Below, one piece after another: positions 53,667 to 62,850 of a DNA stretch of 64,000 bases. The translations under genes were made by a program, and so were the position numbers. The DNA comes from Undaria pinnatifida. Lineage: Eukaryota > Sar > Phaeophyceae > Laminariales > Alariaceae. Location of the stretch: NCBI GenBank assembly GCA_012845835.1, contig JABAKD010000026.1, positions 7,334,493 to 7,398,492 on the forward strand, in the 5' to 3' direction. The number at the start of each line of letters is the position of its first letter. The first letter of the stretch is position 1. The notes beneath the pieces are model-generated. The model was not told where the DNA came from, made no database searches, and worked only from the letters and a program-made list of their open reading frames with translations.

Positions 53667-55290
53667 CTAGTCGGCCTGGTACCTTGCTACCCTGTCTGCG
53701 GTCTCCTTCCTACTTTCATCTACCGCGGTTTCCCTTCTACTCCTCCTGCCCCCCCCCCTGCCCCCATACCCTTGTGCGGTGTTCCTTCTACCCCTCCTGC
53801 TGCCCCCCCTCCCCCCGTTCCCTTCGACACCACCCACGGCGGATGCGCGGCGCTGTCTACTCAGCTTTGCCTCATCCTCGTGCCACCTGCCCATGAACCG
53901 TTCAGCTGCTTCGAGGACCCCCCGGTACCACTTGCCCGCCTTTTTTGCTGCAGTGGGCCACAGCGCGGTCCCAACTCCAAAAACTAAGGGGGAGTGTTCC
54001 GTTGATCCCTCGTTGGCTTTGAACACCCTAAGGTCCTCAGCTATGGCTCTAGGCCAAGTCTTGAGTTGTCCGCCTGGTTTCGGGTTCTCCCCACCAGCGA
54101 TCGTCCCGAACATCAACCGACGGGGCAATCGCCCCTTGTGTTGTCGCACCAGGGCCCCGGCAAAGAAGAGCCGCCGTTTACGGATGGTCGTTTCGATGCT
54201 CTCGCATCGTGTCATCCTGAGGGCCTTCGCGTACGAGAGGGTGGTGTGGTCGGTGCGTAATCGGCGCTGGAAGCCAATGACTCGCAAAAGGACTTCGTGG
54301 TGGGCTGATCGGAGCTTGGCGAAGTGGTCCGCATTGAGGGTCCACGTCACACACCCGTACAGCAGGGTCTCAATGACCTCGGCCTTCAGCATGCGGACTT
54401 TCAGACTAAGCGGGGCGGTCGTCCTATCATACAATTCCGGGCCAAACCGTTTGAGGCATGCCCGCATGAGACGGATCCGTCGTTCGATTTCGAGCGAGAG
54501 GTCAGCGCTTTCGTGGATAATGCCGCCTAGGTATAAAAACTGAGTCGTCTGTTTATACCTCTGGCCTGATGCTTCGATCGCGAGCGGTGGGGCGAGGGAT
54601 GTCTGGTCCGGTGTTCGTAGCAGCATCGTCTCTGTCTTCTTTTCCGATACCGTGAGGCCTGCTGCTTCGAAGACAGTCACGATGACTGTCATCATTTTAG
54701 CAAGGCCTTCCGCCGACTTCGAAACAATTCCTGCGTCATCTGCGTACAACATGCCCCACACAGCCCTTTGCACGCATGCCAACGGTTCCTCTTTTCCGAC
54801 TACACTGCCCTCTTCGAGGTGAACCAAATCCCTTACGATGCTTTCGTCTTTGCTGAAGCGTACCAGCACGACGTGTATCGCAGCAGCGAAGAACACGTTG
54901 AACAGTAACGGTGATAGCACGCAGCCTTGCCGCAGCCCCTGGGTGACATTAAACCAATCCGAGTGCTCGCCGTCATCCGCACGCACGCGGGCCCGCATGC
55001 CTTCGTGGAAATTGCGGATAACTGTGAGCATCTTGGTTGGTACGCCAAGGCGTGTGAGTACCTCCCACAACAGTTCCCGGTCGACAGAGTCGTACGCTTT
55101 CTGCAGGTCGATGAAGCACATGTACAGGGGGATTTTCCTCTGTCGTCCGAGCTCTTGCAACCGGCGCACGACAAACAGCATGTCGACCGTCGACCGTGCG
55201 GGACGGAAGCCGCACTGTTCTTCAGGAAGTATTTCCTCGGCCTCGCAGTAGTTGCTAAGGCGGGACGCAACGATTTTCAACAATATTTTA
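53667..55290 (-). CDS. LINE reverse transcriptase, 5'-truncated
   Basis: An uninterrupted 538-codon frame on the minus strand. Counting from the codon at 55283, reverse-transcriptase motifs appear in order: [15 protein letters not shown] (residues 23-37), [12 protein letters not shown] (57-68, catalytic Asp59), [15 protein letters not shown] (115-129), YADD (180-183, catalytic Asp182/183), [12 protein letters not shown] (209-220) and FLYLGGII (249-256). A basic RKRRLFFAG region (369-377) and a Gly/Arg-rich tail (about 484-515) follow. It copies element RNA at the nicked target in non-LTR retrotransposons. The frame opens inside the fingers region without a real ATG. Endonuclease and the first motifs are missing, as expected for 5' truncation. 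All catalytic residues are present and no stop occurs, so insertion is recent. Clade not assigned. Confidence 0.95.
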
Positions 55291-55800
55291 ATGTAGATAT
55301 ATACGGAGTATATGTGTATAGTCTATACGTATATTATATCATATGTTTGTAAAAAAATAGATCATCCCATGGCGGGGGTGCCGCAGATTCTAAGAAATTT
55401 CTGAGCTCCTGACGTGAGGAGCTGGATAATCAATCACCCGAAACATGACTTCGCCCAAGGCATTCATTCGCTCGCGAAATCCAACTAATATTTCCATTCG
55501 CTATTGATACTAGCTCTAAAAAAATAAACATACCGGTAAAAAAGGTTACAGAATAAAACCGGCAATTCCCCACATGAGTGAGGGCGACGAATGATACGAG
55601 TAGAGGTATACCTTTTTTTGGCGAACATGTTTTCTGAATGACGGGACGGGCTCTCCTTAACCAAAAATCGTCGGGAAAAAAAAATGATAGGCCATTTTTT
55701 GTCTGCATGATTCCCGTTCTCTCGTACCTAGGCCATTATGGGATTTTTCGAGCGGTGTCGAAGCGTTTTTTTATCCAAAAATAAGTTTTTGGGGTTAAGA
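55291..55800. other. LINE 5' junction and repeat R6
   Basis: Homology to a LINE protein ends at about 55290, where AT-rich TATATACGGAGTATATGTG begins. At 55365-55510 the words GATTCTAAGAAATTTCTGAG, CTGACGTGAGGAGCTG and CATTCGCTCGCGAAATCC match 58480-58625. The two are copies of one unclassified repeat. No gene. Confidence 0.5.
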
Positions 55801-56090
55801 ATGCCATGTCGTAAGGATGACATGTCTTAAGAAGGACATGTCTCAAGTTCTAAACAGATGTCTTAAGAAGGACATGCCTTAAGAAGGGCATGTCTTAAGA
55901 AGGACATGTCTTAAGAAGGACATGTCTTGAGAGGGACACGTCTTAAGAAGGACATGTCTCAAGAAGGTCATGCCGTGAGAAGGACATGTCTTAAGAAGGA
56001 CATGCCTTAAGAAGGACATACATGTCTCAAGGTCTTAACAATGCCATGTCTTAAGAAGGATGTGCACACCTCTTAAGCAGGTTTTTTCTC
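55801..56090 (+). repeat. 16-bp array (TTAAGAAGGACATGTC)n
   Basis: About 15 units of TTAAGAAGGACATGTC, some missing or altered (TCAAGAAGGTCATGCC, TTGAGAGGGACACGTC). Each unit carries the palindrome GACATGTC, so the array is a regular ladder of 8-bp dyads. Confidence 0.9.
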
Positions 56091-56189
56091 AAGCTCCTAA
56101 AGTGGTGAAGCACCCCTATCGTCTGTCGTAGCACGCGTCAAGCTCAAGTGTCCAAAAAAACACTAGACTACTATATATACTTTGCCACA

Positions 56190-56540
56190 AAGTGCAGCCC
56201 CTACCGCACTATAGAGGGATGACCCATCCAACTACACTTGTATGTAGTACTCTAGATCACCCACCAAACAAGGCAGTAGGTCCTCCTGTGTCTGCCGCTT
56301 GGAGATGTTGTGCAAGATATCCGTATTTGTCAGTCAGTCAGTGCAGATCCAACCCAGCAAACATGTTGTATGTGCTAGATACTATAATGTATGGATTATA
56401 GATATTGCAGATCGTACGGCTCCCACCAAATAACATGAGCTAGACCATACAGATCATACAAATACTTCCCGCAAGATCTACATACAGTTGATAATCTATT
56501 GTATATAGTGTGGATCGGTGAGGTCTGTCTGACGTGAGAA
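56190..56540 (+). repeat. Interspersed repeat R2, copy 2
   Basis: Shares AACATGAGCTAGACCA, GTTGTGCA(A/G)GATAT, GCAGATCGTACGGCTCCC and flanking words in the same order with 7745-8010. Similarity is patchy. Non-coding. Confidence 0.55.
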
Positions 56541-56731
56541 AGGCTGTCCCTTTTTTTACTGGTTGGTAAAAAGTGCCCCATAATACTAATTTCAAGTAGT
56601 CTGTCCCCCCAACGCGGAGCGAGCGAGTGCTGAATGAAGGGTTTATTATGTTACAATGTTACTATCTATGTTTGTTCTACGTACTACGATAATATAGTTG
56701 GTTTCAATACCAGTAAAATACACCTGAGTCC

Positions 56732-56756
56732 TCTACTACTACTACTACTACTACTG

Positions 56757-56788
<32 letters not shown>

Positions 56789-56789
56789 G

Positions 56790-56823
<34 letters not shown>

Positions 56824-56837
56824 CACTACTACTGCAG
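56732..56837 (+). repeat. (CTA)n microsatellite
   Basis: About 34 CTA triplets with two CTG and one CCA interruption. Poly-Leu or poly-Ser frames across it are artefacts. Confidence 0.95.
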
Positions 56838-57012
56838 CTGCGAGATTGAGGACTTCGTCGAAACTCATACTCCGGAGTATTTTGCAAGCTGTTGTGTGTC
56901 ATGCTCCGGTCGCGCTTTTTACGGGGTGTGCGTGTGTTCAAGGAGGATAGGCCGGCGACTCTCCTTAGCGCTAGCTACTGCTGTTTGGTACCAGGGTCAA
57001 CAGGGTAATAGA
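56838..57012 (-). repeat. Interspersed repeat R1, diverged copy
   Basis: Contains TTCGTCGAAACTCAT, TTTGCAAGCTGTTGTGTGTC, GGCCGGCGACTCTCCTT and CAGGGTCAACAGGGTAAT, matching 4735-4915 in the same orientation. Confidence 0.7.
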
Positions 57013-57640
57013 AAGACCTTCAGTCGTTATAAATTCATTTGTAGCCACGCTGACAACAGTTGAACTGACAACGCTGGCGGCGTGGAGATACCCACCCATT
57101 TAAGCTTCCACACGGTGCAGAGTTTTAGTCGGTCGTGCCCGCCCCCCCGACGCCAAGATAGGTAGCACCGGTATGTCTTAATCACCGCGGCGATGAGTGA
57201 GTGAAAACGACCCTGAATGTCAACAAGCACAACAACAATTCTCACCAAGAATCAAAACGATTCATTCACCAGCAATCATCGAACACGTTTCAGAACCGCA
57301 CGAATTATATCATCATGATATCAACGTCTACCTGCAACCAACGGAAACGAAACACAACCAAGCCACACGACAACCATTTCGGCACCAACCAGCAATCAAC
57401 GAAACAGAGATCCCGCCCCGGAAAAACAAAAACGAACATAATTAGACTAGACAAGTCTGGTCCAATTGTATGACATCACAAAAATAAGGCGCGATAAACA
57501 CATCACTAAGACACGATTAATACAACACCAAGACACGAATTTTCGCACAACTAAGACACGATTAAACACAAATCAGACAGGATTAAGTGTACGCGCACGT
57601 AGTATGTGTATCTGCCCTTTTCACGAGTGTTATTCGTCGC
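57013..57640. other. A/C-rich spacer, uncertain ORFs
   Basis: Two overlapping plus frames (57197-57445, 82 codons; 57201-57473, 90 codons) are Asn/Thr/His/Gln-rich as expected from G-poor DNA. AAGACACGA(A/T)T recurs at 57510-57560. No domain, no call. Confidence 0.4.
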
Positions 57641-57905
57641 AAAACTAAACCAACAAGTATCACAAGTATCCTGCTGGTCGGTCGCACAAACGAGACGCGA
57701 CTTTTACCCGCGTACGCATTGCGGTCGGCATCGCATGGTCAAATCACCTTGCTGATTTTGCAATGTGTATCTTAGTCTCGTAGTTTGTGTCCACACAGAC
57801 AGAGCTCGTTTCTCCATGACCAGTGAGGCATCAGTACGGAAACGGGTTGTGCTGGATGTAGATGGGTGTACGTATCAGTTCAATCTAAAGAACACGTACA
57901 CATAC
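57641..57905 (+). repeat. Repeat R4, relative of palindrome arm
   Basis: TTTGCAATGTGTATCTTAG, AGACAGAGCTCGTTTCTCC, GAGGCATCAGTACGGA and GGTTGTGCTGGATGTAGATG match the palindrome arm at about 52400-52530 and fragments at 8985-9110 and 16925-17050. The family has no evident reading frame. Confidence 0.5.
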
Positions 57906-58683
57906 TACATGAAAAAGGTATTAACATCAGGCGTCGACGCATACAGTCAACAAACTAACTGAGGGTTTACGTTCGGATATTTGTAGTTGTTCTCGAATTA
58001 TCTCACGTTATATTCTAGTAGTAGTCTGTGGTCACAAGACAGTTCCAGCAACTCAGGAGTCAGGAGTGGAAAAACACCCCAGGAAAAAAAACAGTAGGAA
58101 TTGCCCTACGAGGTACTGCTGTTTTTCTTCAACCCTACCTATTAATCACCTCTTAATAGCGTTTTCATCTAAAGAAATAAACATACACTTACTTCACTTA
58201 CTTCACTTCAGCTGTTAGATCGAGTATTTCATTCAAAGCTCACCTTTCCAGGTCGTGTGCGAAAGAGAACGTTTGCGGAAGTGTATTCCATATTCCACTG
58301 ACCTGACATGGCGCCAGACCAGGCGCATCGTACGACAAACATCATCCAGCAAACCCTAAATCGACAAATCGAGCACCGGGTTCTGCTCCTTCCCTTGGGC
58401 CCCTAGCTACTGCAAAACTTGGGGAAGTCTTGCTGGAAGTAAAAAAACACACAAGACACACTGACCAAGAGCCATCCCACCCTGAGGGTGCATGAGATTC
58501 TAGCAAGTTTCTGAGCTGCTAGCGTGAGGAACGAGCTCAATATCTCACCCCAAACATCGCTTCTTCGAAGGCTTCGAAGGCGTTCGTTCGCGCAACCCGA
58601 CCAACACTTACATTCCCTATAGTCCTACAACAACATACCCTCGAAAAAATACGAGACTTTTAGAAGTGGTAGTGTCCTCACTT
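57906..58683. other. Spacer with repeat R6 copy
   Basis: 58480-58625 matches 55365-55510 (GATTCTAGCAAGTTTCTGAG, CGTGAGGAACGAGCTC, CGTTCGTTCGCGCAACCC). CTGTGGTCACAAGACAGTTCCAG at 58026 recalls 38738. No gene. Confidence 0.45.
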
Positions 58684-58874
58684 GATAACATTAGCATTAA
58701 TATTAAAATTAACATCAGCATTAACATTAACATTGACATTAACCTTAACATTAACATACTAACATAGTAACATTAACATTGGCGTTAGCGTTAGCATTAA
58801 CATTAACATTAACATTGACATTAACATTAACATTAATATCAGTGTTAGCATTAGCGTTAGCATTAACATTAGTT
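58684..58874 (+). repeat. Hexamer array (CATTAA)n
   Basis: About 30 degenerate units of ACATTA/GCATTA/GCGTTA. No frame is meaningful. Confidence 0.9.
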
Positions 58875-59397
58875 AACGCACTCTAGAGGAATTACTCCAA
58901 AAGAGTCGTCCACCGTCCTCAGCAGAAAGTAGCCCTACAGCCACACCTGCTTGAAAAAAGACTGGCGTGCTACTCGCAGCAAGAGACGTTCGTTTTCCGG
59001 CGCACCGTAGCAAGCCATAGCGCACGGAAACGAGCTTAACTCGCAAACCCACGTTACGACGCATCCAACTGACGTGCTACTTATTATTTACACGGTTCCG
59101 CGAGGACTCGTCACAATTCCCCAAAAAGCAACAGGGGGGTCGAAACCAGCAGTGTTAGACGCGAGCGCTTATTCGACTCTACCGTCAACGCCGTACTACT
59201 GCTGTGTACGACACGAAGGGACTGGCGCAGGCGCTTCCAACTGCACATCACTTTTATACGCAACGGGCAATGTTTCGCTTAAACATCGCTCCTATATGCA
59301 ACGCGCAATGTTTGGCTTACACATGGCTCTTACATGCAGCGGGCAAGGTTTGGCTTATATTATCGTATGGCGAGACATGCCGATTTGACCGCTCTTG
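58875..59397. other. Spacer, nothing firm
   Basis: The phrases TACGCAACGGGCAATGTTTCGCTTA, TATGCAACGCGCAATGTTTGGCTTA and CATGCAGCGGGCAAGGTTTGGCTTA at 59259-59360 form a three-copy, about 38-bp tandem repeat. The minus frame 58873-59064 (63 codons) is not supported by anything else. Confidence 0.45.
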
Positions 59398-59485
59398 ACG
59401 CCTTTTCGACTGGAAACCCATTTTCGGGGACAAATTACTTGGATTTAGTACAGGGAGAGTTTTTCGGGGGCTCTAAAGGGGTTAA
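59398..59485 (-). mobile_element. AATTCCAAGTAATT-family MITE copy
   Basis: ACTGGAAACCCATTTTCGGGG, ACAAATTACTTGGATTTAGTA and GGCTCTAAAGGGGTTAAG reproduce the whole 90-bp element at 4543-4632 in reverse orientation. Confidence 0.65.
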
Positions 59486-59508
59486 GCCCCGGATGCTTTC
59501 ATCTTGGG

Positions 59509-60057
59509 GTGCTCTTAAATCGAGGTGCAATCACTTTAGCCGCTTGTCAAGCTATATCGAAGTTCCTCCCCATCCAAAGTCTCCTTCTAGCAAAAATAAT
59601 TAGTCGTTCTCCACACCTTAATCCTTGTATAGCTCGAAACAACACCGACCCAAGTGTGGATACCATACCCCCCAATTCAACACGCCTACTGTATCTAAGG
59701 AAACCCCATGTGGATACCATATTACCCGAACCAACACGCCTACTGTATTTATGGAAACCCCGAGCCCCACCATCATTCCGGGAGCTAATCATGGTGAACT
59801 TGAGGAGATTGGCGTATCCCTGTCGTAGTAAAAGTGCCACCGCAATCACACCAACACTAACTCCAAGTACTTTGTCCAAAAAAACGTGGATGCAGTCTAT
59901 TCCAATTCCTGGAATTATTATGATCAGTCCAAAGCGTTTTGTCCCCTACACGGGAGTGAGTGCAGTTTTAAGCGGGCTTAAGAACGATACTTTTCTTTTT
60001 CCCGAGACCGCCTTGCTGATGGGAGCGGCGGCGATCCCCCCTGTTCCATCCTACCAG
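59509..60057 (+). CDS. Candidate exon with 18-aa tandem repeat
   Basis: The plus frame is open from 59509 to 60147 and has a strong donor TACCAG|GTAAGG at 60057/60058. A 54-bp unit (in-frame, 18 residues: VDTI.P..TRLLYL.KP) is repeated twice at 59655-59762. An acceptor ATATTTGCAG at 60366 would give a 309-nt intron and an in-phase continuation. The minus strand is also open for 110 codons over 59547-59879, so strand is uncertain. Product unknown. Confidence 0.28.
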
Positions 60058-60366
60058 GTAAGGACGGAAAGTCATCAGGTGTCTTGGAAGTCCCCGCCGA
60101 ATTCCAAAGCTGCCAGCTGCACGGAATGCCACAAGTGGGTCGGGTAGGTAAGGCGTGTTAGGCGTGTCCACCACGCGACATATTATGTGTATGGAAGCAG
60201 TCGGATAGGTTTGGCTGTCTTGAGTTTCACACGCAGGGGCTCATATTAGTAAAGAACCGACGAAACTATACGGATCTAAGCCACAGCATACGCTAGTTGT
60301 TCTTTGCACTTGCTTTTCGGCATCTGACTACGGAGTAGCCTTACTCTGTATTGAAAATATTTGCAG

Positions 60367-60555
60367 ACATGGATGGCAGAAAGGGTTTGCGGTGTCTATA
60401 CTGTCCATACCACCAACTTACGGGGTGAGACGGCTGTAAGGACACGTTTCTACTTTCCGCCACAGATGCCTTACGTTAACATCTACCAGGTACCAGGTAG
60501 GGAAAACCATCATCACGTGCTTGATTTGATATTGTGCTGTTCCCACCTACCTTGA
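60367..60555 (+). CDS. Possible downstream exon, plus strand
   Basis: Follows the acceptor at 60366. If read without further splicing the frame continues to 60555 (TWMAERVCGVYTVHTTNLRG...). A further donor GG|GTGAGA (60424/60425) and acceptor TTTCCGCCACAG (60465) would remove 41 nt. In another frame the start reads MDGRKGLRCLYCPYH with a CxxC pair. It overlaps the intron of the minus-strand candidate below, so at most one model is right. Confidence 0.2.
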   Translation, partial: TWMAERVCGVYTVHTTNLRGETAVRTRFYFPPQMPYVNIYQVPGRENHHHVLDLILCCSHLP

Positions 60556-60760
60556 ACTCCACCTCCTCTCGCAAAACCAGGGGACGCGTGACGCCATCCC
60601 CGTCCTCCTTGTCCCCCTTGGTGTACAGTCGAAACGTCGCCGTACCTGCATACGACTCTACGCACCCAGGAGCGTTGGAAAATCCTCCCGGCGTCGGCAC
60701 GTAGATCGCCGAGCCGAAGCTGCCCGCTGGTGCCTGCAATGCACGTTGCAGCGAAGCCAT
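60551..60760 (-). CDS. Candidate first exon, unknown protein
   Basis: ATG at 60760 opens MASLQRALQAPAGSFGSAIY, then VPTPGGFSNAPGCVESYAGT, ATFRLYTKGDKEDGDGVTRP and LVLREEVEFK, ending in a near-consensus donor AAG|GTAGGT at 60551/60550. Exactly 70 codons, phase 0. Composition is balanced and the frame is unique. About 110 bp upstream the N-terminal sequence recurs diverged (LQRVVQASAGVPSACF, about 60883-60830), as if the 5' end had been duplicated. No domain recognised and no downstream exon identified. Confidence 0.4.
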
Positions 60761-60929
60761 GCCGACAAAAAAATCAGAAGCGCGGCTTTATCTGTGATCA
60801 AGCCGTGTTTTTCAGGGCTGTTCATGTGCGCGAAGCATGCCGAAGGAACCCCCGCTGATGCTTGCACCACACGTTGCAACGATTCAGCGTTTCGTGCTGT
60901 TTTTATTTGCGATATGAAACCGCCATCGA

Positions 60930-61080
60930 ACGGTTAGCTACGTACGCCGCGCCAAAACGAAAATCGCCCAAAAGTACTTTTTCCATTGGGGTACAGAGTC
61001 AAGTCGTGCGAGTGGCTCAAACACAGCAGCGAAAAAAAGGGGGCATATAATAACATCCCCCTTACCGTAGCCATGGTTAG
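60930..61080. mobile_element. Palindrome-bearing MITE, right half
   Basis: GGTTAGCTACGTACGCCGCG, GGTACAGAGTCAAGTCGTGCG, GAGTGGCTCAAACACAGCAG, CATCCCCCTTACCGTAGCCATGG match the right half of the copies at 25953-26218 and 48395-49246. The left half with the CGCGCG palindrome is absent. Confidence 0.65.
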
Positions 61081-61155
61081 AATCCCCAAACCCCTCCCTA
61101 TACTAATTCCAAGTATTTTTCCCAAAATAAGGTTTCCAGTTGTAAAGGCATTCCG
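61081..61155 (+). mobile_element. AATTCCAAGTAATT-family MITE copy
   Basis: CCCCAAACCCCTCCC, TACTAATTCCAAGTATTTTTC and GGTTTCCAGTTGTAAAGG match 4560-4630. It abuts the preceding MITE directly, so the two may be nested or joined. Confidence 0.6.
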
Positions 61156-61219
61156 CAGTGGAGTAGCCCTGCCCGTCACGTTTTTTTTCCGCCAAAAAAA
61201 TGCTACCCCCTCTGCCGTA

Positions 61220-61925
61220 GCTGGAAGTGATAATCACGACTACATAGTCGCAATTTGAATCACGACTACGGGGACGTTTACGGGCCATCCCCGGGTTCCA
61301 GACCTTGCGTTTCGGCTTTGGGATAATGGTTAGGCGGGAACTAATAATCACGACTACATAGCCGCGATTTCGACATAGTCGCGATCGAAATCACGACTAG
61401 GGGGGCGTTTAGTAGCCTTCCCCGGGTTTCAAGTCTTGTGTTTCGGCTGGTTGGGTTAGGGATGGGGAAGGTTGGGGGGTATGAGACCATTGGTGACGGT
61501 CTCGAGGGATGCGAGAGATGCAGCGACCAACAGCTGGGACTGACAACCAAGACTACATAGTCTTTATTTAAATCACGACTACGGGGGCGTTGAGGAGCCA
61601 TCCCCGGGTTTCAGACCTTGCGTTTCGGCTTTGGGTTGGGGATAGAGATGGAGAAGGTTGGTGCTATGAGGTCATTGGTGCCGGTTTCGAGGGCTTTGAG
61701 AGCTCGAGCGATCAAATTCGCCGAGTGATTGGCGTGATTTACATACACCGAGGGTTAGGGCATAAACACGCCGTTGCTGGGGGTCGCTGTCGTTGCAAGT
61801 TGGCCTGTGGGAGTTGACTTGTGCCCTGGAGAGGACAGGTGCAGCAGAAACATGCGCAATGTAAGGCCTGAAGCCCAGGGACGGCTCCTAAACGCAGTCG
61901 TGATTGAAAATCACGACTACGCCGT
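61220..61925. repeat. Repeat unit with GACTACATAGTC dyads, 3 direct + 1 inverted
   Basis: Three direct units start near 61228, 61350 and 61550. Each has a GACTACATAG(T/C)CG dyad, AATCACGACTACGGGGGCGTT, CC(A/T)TCCCCGGGTTTCA and CTTGTGTTTCGGCT. A fourth, inverted, partial unit is at 61862-61918. The minus strand reads RPRSRD.N.DYVV in several units, which reflects the shared DNA. Function unknown. Confidence 0.75.
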
Positions 61926-62109
61926 TCCCATATCATTTAGTGGCCAACAATTCCTACGATCTCGGACTCACGTGAATATCCGCCTTGAGCACGCGTTTGC
62001 CCCCCCACGATCTCGCCACGATCTTCAAGCGATTTTCCGTCCGGCTGGCCTTGACCTTGATTCGATCGAGATCGGTCGATCGAAAATTCCAGCTGTGATC
62101 CTTGGATCG

Positions 62110-62450
62110 AAACGCCATGACGAAACTATTGGTCGTTACCGGTCCAATAACAAATCTTCCCCTGGTTAAGACACGTGTGTGACCGAAAAGACCGGCAGGG
62201 GTTAGACAGTCTGCCGCATTTCGTTTTTTCGTTTGTAAAAATAACGATAAGGCTCTTCGACCGGATGGATTTTCATGACGAAACTGTTCGCCGTTACAGG
62301 ATCATCTAACGAATCGCCCCCTTGTGAAAAAAAGAAACGCGTGGGGAAAAGAGAGGTAGGCGACAGAGCTGTCTTTGCGTGTTTGTTCGTCGAGAAAAAC
62401 AACGCCGTTGACAGAAGTGTAAAAAAAGGGGTGAACGGCCAGTCTTAAGC
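62110..62450 (+). repeat. Diverged duplication with small MTKL.VTG ORFs
   Basis: CATGACGAAACTATTGGTCG (62115) and CATGACGAAACTGTTCGCCG (62275) start two related about 160-bp segments. The second has a 57-codon open frame starting MTKLFAVTGSSNESPP and containing ACLFVEKNN. The first has the same start but a stop after 21 codons, with FFVCKNND at the matching later position. It may be a decayed repeated exon or a plain non-coding duplication. Confidence 0.45.
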
Positions 62451-62476
62451 AGTGCAGATTGCTTCTTTAACACCTT

Positions 62477-62850
62477 GCCGGGTGCTTGAGCAGTCTACTG
62501 TAGTACCAGGTACCAGGAATGCAGAAAGCACGTGCAGTATATCCATTCGCGCTATATACAAGGGAGTCAAAGTCGTCTTGACCAACGGAACGACCATCGA
62601 GGCTCTTTCCAATCTTCGCCCAACAAACAAGCGCTACGCCCTCCGTCCTTCCCCCTCCCCGACGCCGGGTGCTTGAGCAGTCTACTGTAGTACCAGGTAC
62701 CAGGAATGCAGAAAGCACGTGTTGTATATCCATTCGCGCTATATACAAGTGAGTCAAAGTCCTCTTGACCAACGGAACGACCATCGAGGCTCTTTCCAAT
62801 CTTCGCCCAACAAACAAGCCCTACGCCCTCCGCCCTTCCCCCTCCCCCCT
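62477..62850 (+). repeat. 187-bp tandem duplication
   Basis: GCCGGGTGCTTGAGCAGTC begins at 62477 and again at 62664, and the two units are nearly identical through CCCAACAAACAAGC and CCTTCCCCCTCC. Each contains TACCAGGTACCAGG. A (CCCCCTC)n run follows. Very recent duplication. Confidence 0.95.
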
